A stretch of 36,197 nucleotides of DNA from an uncultured beta proteobacterium (GTDB lineage Bacteria > Pseudomonadota > Gammaproteobacteria > Burkholderiales > Rhodocyclaceae): positions 1 through 36,197 of the forward strand of contig CAINHS010000076.1 in NCBI GenBank assembly GCA_903848955.1. The letters are read 5' to 3'. Made by a program: the position numbers and the translations under genes. Position 1 is the stretch's first letter. Each line of letters starts with the position of its first letter. Of this stretch, positions 15,973 to 24,406 are shown piece after piece. The notes under the pieces were generated by a model that was not told the origin of the DNA, ran no database searches, and saw only the letters and a list, made by a program, of their open reading frames with translations.

Positions 15973-16928
15973 GCAACGGCACCGTGGTGGCCCTCTCCGG
16001 CGGCATCGGCGGCGCCAAGCTGTCGCTCGGCCTGCTCGGCATCCTGCCGCCCGACAGCCTGTCCGTCGTCGTCAATACCGGTGACGATTTCGAACACCTG
16101 GGACTGCGCATCTCTCCCGACATCGATACCACGCTGTACACCCTGTCCGACCGGGTCAATCCCGAGACCGGCTGGGGGCAACGCGATGAAACCTGGCGCT
16201 TCATGGAACAGCAGGCACAGCAGGGCGGCGAGACCTGGTTCAGGCTCGGCGACCGCGACCTCGAGATTCACAGGGAACGCAGCCGGCGCCTGCGCGACGG
16301 CGAAACCCTGTCCGCCATCACCGCCGATTTCACGCGACGCTTCGGCATCGCCGCCGCCATCCTGCCGATGAGCGACGAAACGGTCAGCACCAGCGTCGCG
16401 ACCGACCAGGGCGAACTCGGCTTTCAGGACTATTTCGTGCGCCGCCAGTGCCAGCCATCGGTCAAGGGGCTGCGCTTCGCCGGCGCTGCCGCGGCACGGC
16501 CCGGCCCCGGCGTGGTGGCGGCCTTGAGTGCAAAGGACCTCATCGCCATCATCATCTGTCCCTCCAATCCCTGGCTCAGCATAGACCCGCTGCGCGCCGT
16601 GCCCGGCATGCGCCAACTGCTGCGCGGCAGCGGGGTGCCGGTGGTTGCGGTATCGCCGCTGGTCGGCGGCACGGCGGTGAAGGGACCGACGGCCAAGATC
16701 ATGACCGAACTCGGTCTGCCGGTGACGCCCGCAGCCGTCGCCCGGCACTATGCCGGATGGATTGACGGATTCGTCCTCGACAGCCGCGACCGCCAATACG
16801 CCGATGAAATTCAAGTGCCGGTGCTGGTCTGCGACACCCTGATGCAGACCCTCGCCGACCGCCGGCGACTGGCCGGCGCAACACTGGAGTTTGCCGCGAC
16901 ACTGGCACCATCGCGGGCTGCGGCATGA
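15969..16928 (+). CDS. cofD: 2-phospho-L-lactate (or related) transferase, F420-0 biosynthesis
   Basis: A 319-residue CofD/FbiA, which moves a phospholactyl-type group from its GDP-activated form onto the deazaflavin Fo. VVALSGGIGGAKLSLGLLG at the N-terminus, VVNTGDDFEHLGLRISPDIDTTLYTLS near residue 35, CPSNPWLSIDPLRAVPGMR near 200 and VSPLVGGTAVKGPTAKIM near 235 are diagnostic. The start at 15969 gives the family N-terminus and the four-base overlap with cofE; a longer in-frame extension would read into cofE. Its stop also overlaps the next start (ATGA at 16925-16928). Whether the donor carries lactate, pyruvate (from PEP) or glycerate (3-PG) cannot be read from CofD alone. Confidence 0.94.
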   Translation: MSNGTVVALSGGIGGAKLSLGLLGILPPDSLSVVVNTGDDFEHLGLRISPDIDTTLYTLSDRVNPETGWGQRDETWRFMEQQAQQGGETWFRLGDRDLEIHRERSRRLRDGETLSAITADFTRRFGIAAAILPMSDETVSTSVATDQGELGFQDYFVRRQCQPSVKGLRFAGAAAARPGPGVVAALSAKDLIAIIICPSNPWLSIDPLRAVPGMRQLLRGSGVPVVAVSPLVGGTAVKGPTAKIMTELGLPVTPAAVARHYAGWIDGFVLDSRDRQYADEIQVPVLVCDTLMQTLADRRRLAGATLEFAATLAPSRAAA

Positions 16929-19900
16929 GCTGCTGGGCCGTCATCACCGTCAAGACACTCAGCCAGTGCAAGCAGCGGCTGGCGGCGACGCTGTCGCCCG
17001 CCGCACGACAAACCCTGGTGCGGCACATGCTGCGCGATGTCATCGCCGCGCTGCGCGATGCCGGCAGCATCGCCCGCATCGCCGTGATCAGTGCCGAAGA
17101 CCTGCAACTGGATGGCGACATCACCTGGCTGCACGATGCCGGCGGCGGCCTCAATTCCGCCGCGGCGCAGGCCGCAGACTGGCTGCGGGCGCGCGGTGCG
17201 GCGGAAATGCTGCTGCTGCATGCCGACCTGCCCCTGCTCGGCGCGCACGAGATTGAAGCCCTGATCGCTGCCGGTCGCAGCCAGGGACTCGCCCTCGCCG
17301 GCGACCGTCGCGGCGAAGGCACCAACGCCATATACCTGACCCTGCCCGGCAGCTACGACTTCAGCTTCGGCCCGCTGAGCCTGCAGAAGCACTCGGCGCA
17401 GGCGCGCTTGCGCGGCCGCAGCGCGGCCCTGGTCGACCTGCCCGGCCTGTCCTTCGACATCGACACGGCGGCCGACCTTGACTTGCTGGCCGCCGTCCCG
17501 CGTTACCACTTCATCAAACAATATCTCAAGGAGAGCCGTATGCCCGATAAGGGATTGCGCCTGATCGCTGCGGCTCACGCCGGCGAACGACTGGGGCGCG
17601 AAGCCATCGAACTCGCCGCTTGCGAGGACATGGATGCGCTGCTCGCCGCTGCCGAAGCCATGACCATTGCCGGCCACGGCCGCAACGTCAGCTACTCGCG
17701 CAAGGTTTTCATTCCCCTGACCCGGCTCTGTCGCAACAACTGCGGCTATTGCACCTTCGCCGGGCAGCCGGACCCGGCGACAGCCTCCTACCTCAGCCCG
17801 GACGAGGTGCTGGCGATCGCCCGTGCCGGCGCCGCGGCGGGCTGCAAGGAAGCCCTGTTCACCCTCGGCGACAAACCCGAACTGCGTTACCCGGCGGCGC
17901 GCCAGGCACTGCAGGCACTCGGCTACGATTCGACCCTGGATTACGTCGCGGCGATGGCAAAGCGGGTGCATGAGGAAACCGGACTGCTGCCGCACCTCAA
18001 TCCCGGCGTCATGTCCTTGGAGGACATGCAGCGCCTGCGCCCCGTCGCCGCCTCCATGGGGCTGATGCTGGAGTCATCGGCGGCGCGACTGGGCAAGCGC
18101 GGCGGGCCGCACCATGCCTCGCCCGACAAGGTGCCCAAGGCCAGGCTGGCAATGCTGCACGATGCCGGCGTGCTGGCCATTCCGTTCACCAGCGGAATCC
18201 TGATCGGCATCGGCGAAACGCGGCGCGAACGCATCGAGTCGCTGCTGGCCTTGCGCGAGCTGCATGACAAATACGGCCACCTGCAGGAAATCATCATCCA
18301 GAATTTCCGCGCCAAGGCCGACACCGGCATGGCCGCTGCGGCGGAACCCGACTTGCGCGAACATCTATGGACCATCGCCGTGGCGCGCCTGATCTTCGGC
18401 CCTGCCATGACCCTGCAGGCACCGCCCAATCTGCGCAGCGGCGAACTCGGCGACTTGCTGCGCGCCGGCATCAACGACTGGGGCGGCGTCTCGCCGCTGA
18501 CACCGGACCATGTCAATCCGGAAGCGCCCTGGCCGCAAATCGAGGCGTTGGCCGCTGAAACGGCGGCTCACGGCCGCCACCTGGTGGAACGTCTGGCCAT
18601 CGCTCCGGCATTTGCCCGCAAGCCGCAGCCCTGGGTCGATGCCGCCATGCTGACGCCGGTGCTGCATGCCAGCGACGCCCTCGGTCTGGCGCGCGCCGAT
18701 GCCTGGCACCCCGGCTCCGGACTGGCGCCGTCGGGCAAGGCCAGCGACTGGCTGCAGTCGCCGCGACGCGGCATCAGCCCGGACCTGAACCGCCTGCTGC
18801 AACGCGCCAGCGGCGGCGAGCGGCTGGCGGAGCCGGAAATCGTCAAGCTGTTCAGCGCCCGCGGCACGGACCTGCACGCCCTGCTGCGCTGTGCCGACGA
18901 ACTGCGCGCCGACAGCGTCGGCGCCGCCGTCTCCTACGTCGTCAATTGCAACATCAACTACACCAACATCTGCGTGCACAAGTGCGGCTTCTGCGCCTTC
19001 GCCAAGGGCCGCAGCACCGAGGACGTGCGCGGTCCGGCCTACCAGATGCAGCCGGAGGACGTCGCCGCGCGCGCCGTCGAAGCCTGGCAGCGCGGCGCCC
19101 GCGAGGTCTGCCTGCAGGGCGGCATCCACCCCCATTACACCGGGCAGACCTATATCGACATCGTCACCGCGGTCAAGGCGGCAGTGCCCGACATGCATGT
19201 GCATGCCTTCTCGCCGCTGGAGGTATGGACCGGCGCCCGGACCCTGGGCCTGCCGCTCGCCGACTTCCTCGCCGAGTTGCGCGACGCCGGGCTCGGCACC
19301 CTGCCCGGCACCGCGGCGGAAATCCTCGACGACGAAGTGCGCGGCATCATCTGCGCCGACAAGCTGTCCACCCGGCAGTGGCTGGAAGTGATGACCACGG
19401 CCCACTCGCTCGGCATCAAGAGCACCGCCACCATCATGTTCGGCCACATCGAGCACCCGGGTCACTGGGCCCGCCATCTGCTGCGCGTACGCGACCTGCA
19501 GGAGGAAAGCGGCGGCTTCACCGAATTCGTCCCCCTGCCCTTCGTGCATATGGAATCTCCGCTCTGGCGCAAGGGTCTGGCGCGCTCCGGCCCGACCCTG
19601 AACGAAGTGCTGGCAATGCACGCCGTGGCGCGCCTGGTGCTGCATCCGCTGATACGCAACATTCAGGCCTCGTGGCCCAAACTCAGTCCCGCCGGCGCGC
19701 TGCTCTGCCTGCAGGCCGGCGCCAACGATATCGGCGGCACGCTGATGTACGAATCCATCTCGCGCGCCGCCGGCGCCGTCAGCGGCCAGGAACTGACCGC
19801 AGAGCATTTCAAGGAACTGGCGGCCAGCATCGGCCGGCCCGTCCGGCAACGCACCACGCTATACCAACGCGTCGTCTCGCGGCGCGCCATCGACAACCAT

Positions 19901-19939
19901 CAATCCATACAGGGAGGACTTTCATGCGCTTCACTTTGA
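16925..19939 (+). CDS. cofC-fbiC: CofC-CofG-CofH fusion: guanylyltransferase plus Fo synthase
   Basis: A single open frame of 1004 residues. Residues 1-205 are a CofC-type guanylyltransferase (WAVITVKTLSQCKQRLAATLS, HADLPLL, GEGTNAIYLTLPGSYDFSFG) that would activate the phosphorylated C3 acid. Residues 206-1004 match FbiC, the fused Fo synthase. Its CofG half has radical-SAM cysteines C269, C273 and C276 (CRNNCGYC); its CofH half has C683, C687 and C690 (CVHKCGFC). CofG and CofH together build Fo from tyrosine and a ribityl-diaminouracil. No stop separates CofC from FbiC, but an in-frame ATG at 17540 with AAGGAG before it could also start FbiC alone. The last 16 bases overlap the next gene. 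Confidence 0.93.
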   Translation: MSCWAVITVKTLSQCKQRLAATLSPAARQTLVRHMLRDVIAALRDAGSIARIAVISAEDLQLDGDITWLHDAGGGLNSAAAQAADWLRARGAAEMLLLHADLPLLGAHEIEALIAAGRSQGLALAGDRRGEGTNAIYLTLPGSYDFSFGPLSLQKHSAQARLRGRSAALVDLPGLSFDIDTAADLDLLAAVPRYHFIKQYLKESRMPDKGLRLIAAAHAGERLGREAIELAACEDMDALLAAAEAMTIAGHGRNVSYSRKVFIPLTRLCRNNCGYCTFAGQPDPATASYLSPDEVLAIARAGAAAGCKEALFTLGDKPELRYPAARQALQALGYDSTLDYVAAMAKRVHEETGLLPHLNPGVMSLEDMQRLRPVAASMGLMLESSAARLGKRGGPHHASPDKVPKARLAMLHDAGVLAIPFTSGILIGIGETRRERIESLLALRELHDKYGHLQEIIIQNFRAKADTGMAAAAEPDLREHLWTIAVARLIFGPAMTLQAPPNLRSGELGDLLRAGINDWGGVSPLTPDHVNPEAPWPQIEALAAETAAHGRHLVERLAIAPAFARKPQPWVDAAMLTPVLHASDALGLARADAWHPGSGLAPSGKASDWLQSPRRGISPDLNRLLQRASGGERLAEPEIVKLFSARGTDLHALLRCADELRADSVGAAVSYVVNCNINYTNICVHKCGFCAFAKGRSTEDVRGPAYQMQPEDVAARAVEAWQRGAREVCLQGGIHPHYTGQTYIDIVTAVKAAVPDMHVHAFSPLEVWTGARTLGLPLADFLAELRDAGLGTLPGTAAEILDDEVRGIICADKLSTRQWLEVMTTAHSLGIKSTATIMFGHIEHPGHWARHLLRVRDLQEESGGFTEFVPLPFVHMESPLWRKGLARSGPTLNEVLAMHAVARLVLHPLIRNIQASWPKLSPAGALLCLQAGANDIGGTLMYESISRAAGAVSGQELTAEHFKELAASIGRPVRQRTTLYQRVVSRRAIDNHQSIQGGLSCASL
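17528..17542 (+). promoter_or_regulatory. Internal ribosome site and ATG at the CofC/FbiC junction
   Basis: AAGGAG at 17528-17533 lies six bases before an in-frame ATG at 17540-17542, exactly at the boundary between the CofC domain and the FbiC part (MPDKGLRL). The site has ideal spacing, so a separate Fo synthase of 799 residues could be made from the same message besides the fusion. Confidence 0.6.
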
Positions 19940-20796
19940 TGCTGGGACTGGGCGGCTATCAGGACTATCTCGCCGTCGCCAGGGCGGCCGAGGAATGCGG
20001 CTGGGACGGCATCTCGCTGCCCGACAGCATTTTCTTCCCGAAGATTTCGGAATCGGATTATCCCTACGCCGACACGGCCGCCGTCCGTCAATACCTCTCG
20101 GTGGCACCGGTGATCGAGCCATTCGTCGCCCTCTCCGCCATTGCCGCGGTGACCAGCAAACTGCGCCTGATACCCGGCGTGCTCAAGGTGCCGGTGCGCC
20201 AGCCGCTGATCCTGGCCAAGTCGGTCAATTCGCTGGCGGTGATCAGCAACAACCGCCTGGTGCTCGGCGCCGGCCTCAGCCCGTGGAAGGAAGACTTCAC
20301 CTACAACGGCGCCGACTATGACAAGCGCGGCAAGCTGTTCGACGAATGCATTGCCATCATCCGCGGCACCATGCGCGGCGAGTACTTCGAATACCACAGC
20401 GACAACTACGACTTCGGCCCGATGAAGATGTGCCCGGTGCCGTCGCAAGCGGTGCCCTTCATCATCGGCGGCCACGCCCGCCCCGCGCTGGCGCGGGCTG
20501 CGCGCATCGGCGACGGCTGGATGTCGGCCAACACCGACTTCGCCGACCTGAAGCGCATGATCGAGGAACTCAACACCCTGCGCACCGAATACGGCACGCA
20601 GAACCGCACCGATTTCCAGATCTTCGGCAACGACATGAAGGCGCGCACCGCCGACGACTACCGCCGCGTTGCCGATCTCGGCGTCACCGACATCTGCGCC
20701 ATGCCGTGGAATGTCTACGACGCCACGGACAATCTGCAGGTCAAGCTGGACGGCCTGCGCCGCTTCGCCGACACCGTGATCGCAAAACTGGCATGA
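19924..20796 (+). CDS. Luciferase-like (F420-type) oxidoreductase
   Basis: A 290-residue TIM-barrel protein of the luciferase-like monooxygenase superfamily, whose members use FMN or F420. MRFTLMLGLGGYQDYLAVARAAEECGWDGISLPDS, the VTSKLRLIPGVLKVPVRQPLILAKSVNSL block and RLVLGAGLSPWKEDF are standard. FIIGGHARPALARAARIGDGWM closes the cofactor site. It starts inside the end of the cofC-fbiC gene (16-bp overlap) with GGAGG upstream. Direct coupling to F420 biosynthesis makes F420 the likely cofactor, though sequence alone does not exclude FMN. It probably carries out a hydride transfer on a pathway intermediate; the substrate is not identifiable. Confidence 0.87.
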   Translation: MRFTLMLGLGGYQDYLAVARAAEECGWDGISLPDSIFFPKISESDYPYADTAAVRQYLSVAPVIEPFVALSAIAAVTSKLRLIPGVLKVPVRQPLILAKSVNSLAVISNNRLVLGAGLSPWKEDFTYNGADYDKRGKLFDECIAIIRGTMRGEYFEYHSDNYDFGPMKMCPVPSQAVPFIIGGHARPALARAARIGDGWMSANTDFADLKRMIEELNTLRTEYGTQNRTDFQIFGNDMKARTADDYRRVADLGVTDICAMPWNVYDATDNLQVKLDGLRRFADTVIAKLA

Positions 20797-20818
20797 ATTC
20801 AACCCGGAGAGAACAAGC

Positions 20819-21343
20819 ATGAGTTTTTCAGGAGAAGCATTCAGGGAACTGCAGCGCGACATCCGCGTCCTCAAGGACATCGAGGCCGTCAAGCGCGTCA
20901 AGTACGCCTACTTCCGCTGCATCGACACGGCCAATATCGAGGAGTTGAAGACCCTCTTCCACAAGGATGTGGTGGTGCATTTCACCGGCGGCACCTACGT
21001 CTGGGAACTGCACGGCCGCGACGAGTACGTCGAGGCCATCGCCGCCAGCTTCAACGCCAACGTCATCGCCCAGCACAACGGCCACCATCCCGAGATCGAC
21101 ATCCTGAGCGAAACGGAAGCCACCGGCACCTGGTACCTGCACGACAATTTCTACCGCTTCGCCGACATGCACTACGTCTGCGGCACGGCGCTCTACCGCG
21201 ACCGCTACGTCAAGGAGGACGGCCGCTGGCAGATCATCGAAAGCCGCTACGAGCGTCTCTACGAGATCGACGAGGTGATGACCGAGCGTCCGCCGGTGAC
21301 CGCGCAATACATTGCCAAGACCGGGCGCAAGATGCCCGCCTAA
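20819..21343 (+). CDS. BaiE-like SnoaL-fold dehydratase
   Basis: A 174-residue NTF2/SnoaL-fold protein resembling BaiE, the bile-acid 7-alpha-dehydratase, along most of its length. The segment LKDIEAVKRVKYAYFRCID and the pair HNGHHPEI and GTWYLHDNF correspond to BaiE. Tyr31, Asp36, His86 and Asp109 fall where BaiE has its active-site Tyr30, Asp35, His83 and Asp106, recalled from the published structure. A related SnoaL-fold dehydratase serves aerobic bile-salt degradation in sphingomonads. A dehydration of a hydroxylated ring beside a 4-ene-3-keto group is the expected chemistry. It is 22 bp after the luciferase-like gene, with a CGGAGAG ribosome site. SnoaL-fold proteins are diverse, so steroid substrate is an inference. 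Confidence 0.82.
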   Translation: MSFSGEAFRELQRDIRVLKDIEAVKRVKYAYFRCIDTANIEELKTLFHKDVVVHFTGGTYVWELHGRDEYVEAIAASFNANVIAQHNGHHPEIDILSETEATGTWYLHDNFYRFADMHYVCGTALYRDRYVKEDGRWQIIESRYERLYEIDEVMTERPPVTAQYIAKTGRKMPA

Positions 21344-21371
21344 GCCTCAGCCCGGAAAGGAGACCGCAACC

Positions 21372-22817
21372 ATGTCCACACGCGCCTTGCCCGAATCGCC
21401 GTCAGAAGCAGAGATGCTGGCTCACCTGCAACGCCAGCGCGACGCCTTCATCAGCGCCGGCGCGGTCGATGCCGCCACACGCCGCGACCGCATGCGCCGC
21501 TGCATCGATCTTCTGCAGACCCACTGCGACACCATCTGCGACCTGATCTCGGCGGACTTCGGCGAGCGCCATCCGGCCGCCACGATCATGCTCGACGTTC
21601 AGGCGCCGATCACGGTGCTGAAGCACGCGCTCAAGCATTTCGAGACCTGGATGCGGCCGCAGCGACGGCGCGGGGTTTTCCCCTTCAATCTGTTTGGCGC
21701 CCAAGCCGAGGTGCGTTACCAGCCCAAGGGGGTAGTCGGCATTCTCGGCACCTGGAACACGCCCCTGTTCATGATCTTCGCACCGCTGGCGAGCATCTTC
21801 GCGGCGGGCAACCGGGCCATGGTCAAGCCCTCGGACCTGTCGCCGCGCACCTCCGAATGGCTGGCCGGGGCGGTGGCGGACTATTTCGATCCGCTCGAAT
21901 TGTCGGTCGTGACCGGTGGCGTGGAAGTGGCGCAGGCCTTCACCCGCATGCCTTTCGACCATCTGCTTTTTATCGGCAGCGGCACGATCGCTCGCAGCGT
22001 GATGCGCGAGGCCGCTCAGAACCTGGTGCCGCTGACCCTGGAACTCGGCGGCAAATCGCCCACCATCATCGGCCGCAGTGCCGATCTGGCGCATGCCGTG
22101 GACCGCATCGCCCTCGGCAAAGTGCCCAACAACGGCCAGATCTGCGTCACGCCCGATACGATCTATGTGCCGCAGGAACGCATGGATGATTTCGTTGCCG
22201 AATTCAAGCGCAGCTGGACCACGATGTTTCCCCGCATCAGCGGCAATCCCGACGTCGCCACCATCGCCAACGAGCAGCACCTGCAGCGCCTCGAAGCCAA
22301 GCTCGCAGCGTCGCGAGCCGCCGGCGACCGCATCGAGTCGGCGGGCGAGGCGGAGCCGAATGCCGGCGACCGGCGCCTGCCGATGCGCCTGGTGATCAAC
22401 CCGTCGGCCGAGACCAGCATCGCGCGGGAGGAGATTTTCGGCCCGGCGATGGCCGTCATCGGCTACGAGCGCATCGAGGACGTAGTCGCCCGCATCAACG
22501 CCGGCGGCCGGCCGCTGGCGCTCTACTACTTCGGCAAGGAAGCGGGCGAGCAGGAGTACGTGCTCAGCCACACGCTCTCGGGCGGCGTGACGATCAACGA
22601 CGTGATGCTTCACGTCGCGCTCAACGACGCACCCTTCGGCGGTGTCGGCGCCTCGGGCATGGGCCACTACAACGGACCCGAAGGTTTTGTCGAGTTCAGT
22701 CATGTCCGCAGCGTCTACCGCGCCGGCTGGTGGGACCCGCGCCATGCCCTGGGCGTGACGCCGCCCTATACCGCCAAGTTTCTGAAAATGCTCAAGGACA
22801 ACGTGCGCCGCTCCTGA
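21372..22817 (+). CDS. Aldehyde dehydrogenase (coniferyl-aldehyde dehydrogenase-like)
   Basis: A 481-residue NAD(P)-dependent aldehyde dehydrogenase oxidising an aldehyde to an acid. The catalytic Cys258 lies in NNGQICVTPD and the general base Glu224 in LELGGKSPTIIG. FNLFGAQAEVRYQPKGVVGILGTWNTPL near residue 100 and the C-terminal FGGVGASGMGHYNGPEGFVEFSH are typical of the coniferyl-aldehyde dehydrogenase group. The ATG at 21372 was preferred because AAAGGAGA sits upstream; an in-frame extension to 21312 would overlap the BaiE-like gene. Making a free acid beside several CoA-transferases is consistent with side-chain oxidation before CoA activation. The natural aldehyde is unknown. Confidence 0.92.
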   Translation: MSTRALPESPSEAEMLAHLQRQRDAFISAGAVDAATRRDRMRRCIDLLQTHCDTICDLISADFGERHPAATIMLDVQAPITVLKHALKHFETWMRPQRRRGVFPFNLFGAQAEVRYQPKGVVGILGTWNTPLFMIFAPLASIFAAGNRAMVKPSDLSPRTSEWLAGAVADYFDPLELSVVTGGVEVAQAFTRMPFDHLLFIGSGTIARSVMREAAQNLVPLTLELGGKSPTIIGRSADLAHAVDRIALGKVPNNGQICVTPDTIYVPQERMDDFVAEFKRSWTTMFPRISGNPDVATIANEQHLQRLEAKLAASRAAGDRIESAGEAEPNAGDRRLPMRLVINPSAETSIAREEIFGPAMAVIGYERIEDVVARINAGGRPLALYYFGKEAGEQEYVLSHTLSGGVTINDVMLHVALNDAPFGGVGASGMGHYNGPEGFVEFSHVRSVYRAGWWDPRHALGVTPPYTAKFLKMLKDNVRRS

Positions 22818-22848
22818 CATCCGTTTCCTCTGTCGATCTGGAGCACCC

Positions 22849-24357
22849 ATGAGCACGCGCAGACAATTCGTTCGCGCATCACTTGCCGCCGGGGGACTGT
22901 CGCTGCTGCCGGACATGCCTGCCTGGTCGCGACCGGCAGAGACCCGGCCGATTGAAACCCGCTTCGCCGATCTCATGAGCGGCCTGGGACTCGCGTCGCG
23001 GGAGGTCGGCGGCAACATCCGTTTCCAGGGCGCGGAACCGATGTTTCCCAGCGCGACGCCGCTGGCCACCGCCTTTGCCATTCCCGCCATGGCGTGTGCC
23101 GCGGGCGCCGCCATCGCATGGCGCATGCGCAGCGGCGAAGGACAAGACCTGCAGGTTGATATCGGCCAGGCCGCCCACGGCATCTTCCCGGAAATGACGG
23201 CCAATCCGACGCTGAACGGCCAGCCCTATCCGGGGCTCCACACCGACAATCCCATCGAGCAAAGCCATAGCTATGAGACACGGGACGGCCGCTTCATGTT
23301 TGTCTCCGCGGTGTATCCGCATCAAGTCAGGGAGTGGCTGAATTTTCTCGGCTGCGCGTCCACACCGGCCGCCGTGCGCGCTGCGGTCGGCCAATGGAAG
23401 GCACAGGAACTCGAGGACGAAGCAAATGGCCGCAAGCTCACCACCGCCATCTGCCGCAGCCCGGAGGAATGGCGGCTGCATCCTCAGGGAGCCCTGCTCG
23501 CGGCCACCCCGCTGGTGGATATCCGCCGCATCGGAGACGCCCCTGCCGAGCCCTTCAAGCCCGGCTCACGTCCCCTGAGCGGAATCCGGGTGCTGTCGGC
23601 GACCCATGCCATTGCCGGCCCGGCGGTGGGTCGCACCCTCGCCGAACATGGCGCGCAAGTATTGCAGTTCAACAAGCCGGACGATTTCGAGCATGAATGG
23701 GTCTATCTCGATGCCAATGTCGGCATGGGCTCCACTTACCTCGATCTCGGACTGCCGGAGCAGAACCGGCGCGCCCGCGAGCTCGCGGCATCTGCCGATG
23801 TTTTCGTCGATAACTACCGCGGCCGCAGCATCGCCCGCTTCGGTTTCTCGCCCGAGGAACTGGCCGCCCGGCGACCCGGCATCGTGGTGGTGACGATACG
23901 CTGCTATGGCTGGGACGGGCCCTGGGCGCTGCGCGGGGGATTCGACATGCTGGGCAGTGCCACCTCCGGACTCGCGGTGCTGGAAGCGGTGGGGAACCGT
24001 CCCAAGCTGCCGGCCACGCTACTGATCAATGACCATGTCGCCGGCTATCTGGGTGCCGCCGGTGCCATCGCCGCCCTGATCCGGCGTGCCCGGGAAGGCG
24101 GCAGTTACCATGTCTCCGTCAGCCTCACCCGCGCCGCCATGTGGTACCAGACGCTGGGCATGATGGACCGCGAAGCCCTGATGAAAAGCTTCGGCGAAGT
24201 CCGTCACCGGCTGCCTGCCCCCGACATGATTACCCGCAGCACGCCCTTTGGCGAAGTCAGCCGCCCGGCCCCGGCAATCAAGCTTTCCGCCACGCCGGCA
24301 CACTGGAACGATCCGATCCTGGTGCGGCGAGGATCAAGCAAGCCGGAGTGGCGGTAG
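22849..24357 (+). CDS. Two-domain family III CoA-transferase with Tat-like N-terminus
   Basis: A 502-residue protein with two CaiB/BaiF-type parts in an unusual order. The first part (about 35-230) resembles the C-terminal portion of the fold and carries the Asp motif GQDLQVDIGQAA. The second part (about 245-480) begins like a normal N-terminus (PLSGIRVLSATHAIAGPAVG), but the equivalent Asp motif reads SYHVSVSLTRAA, with Ser instead of Asp. The first 30 residues, MSTRRQFVRASLAAGGLSLL then PAWSRPAE, look like a twin-arginine export signal. That is strange for an enzyme of cytoplasmic CoA esters. It closes the plus-strand operon, 31 bp after the aldehyde dehydrogenase, and converges on the ATPase gene. 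Confidence 0.82.
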   Translation: MSTRRQFVRASLAAGGLSLLPDMPAWSRPAETRPIETRFADLMSGLGLASREVGGNIRFQGAEPMFPSATPLATAFAIPAMACAAGAAIAWRMRSGEGQDLQVDIGQAAHGIFPEMTANPTLNGQPYPGLHTDNPIEQSHSYETRDGRFMFVSAVYPHQVREWLNFLGCASTPAAVRAAVGQWKAQELEDEANGRKLTTAICRSPEEWRLHPQGALLAATPLVDIRRIGDAPAEPFKPGSRPLSGIRVLSATHAIAGPAVGRTLAEHGAQVLQFNKPDDFEHEWVYLDANVGMGSTYLDLGLPEQNRRARELAASADVFVDNYRGRSIARFGFSPEELAARRPGIVVVTIRCYGWDGPWALRGGFDMLGSATSGLAVLEAVGNRPKLPATLLINDHVAGYLGAAGAIAALIRRAREGGSYHVSVSLTRAAMWYQTLGMMDREALMKSFGEVRHRLPAPDMITRSTPFGEVSRPAPAIKLSATPAHWNDPILVRRGSSKPEWR

Positions 24358-24406
24358 AGCGGGGACTGTTTCCCGAACACAGGTGCGCAAAGTTTGCGCG
24401 CCTGAT

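Noticed and set aside
24382-24402. Stem-loop between the convergent CoA-transferase and ATPase genes as a shared terminator
   Set aside because: The stem has a mismatch and neither side has a T-run.
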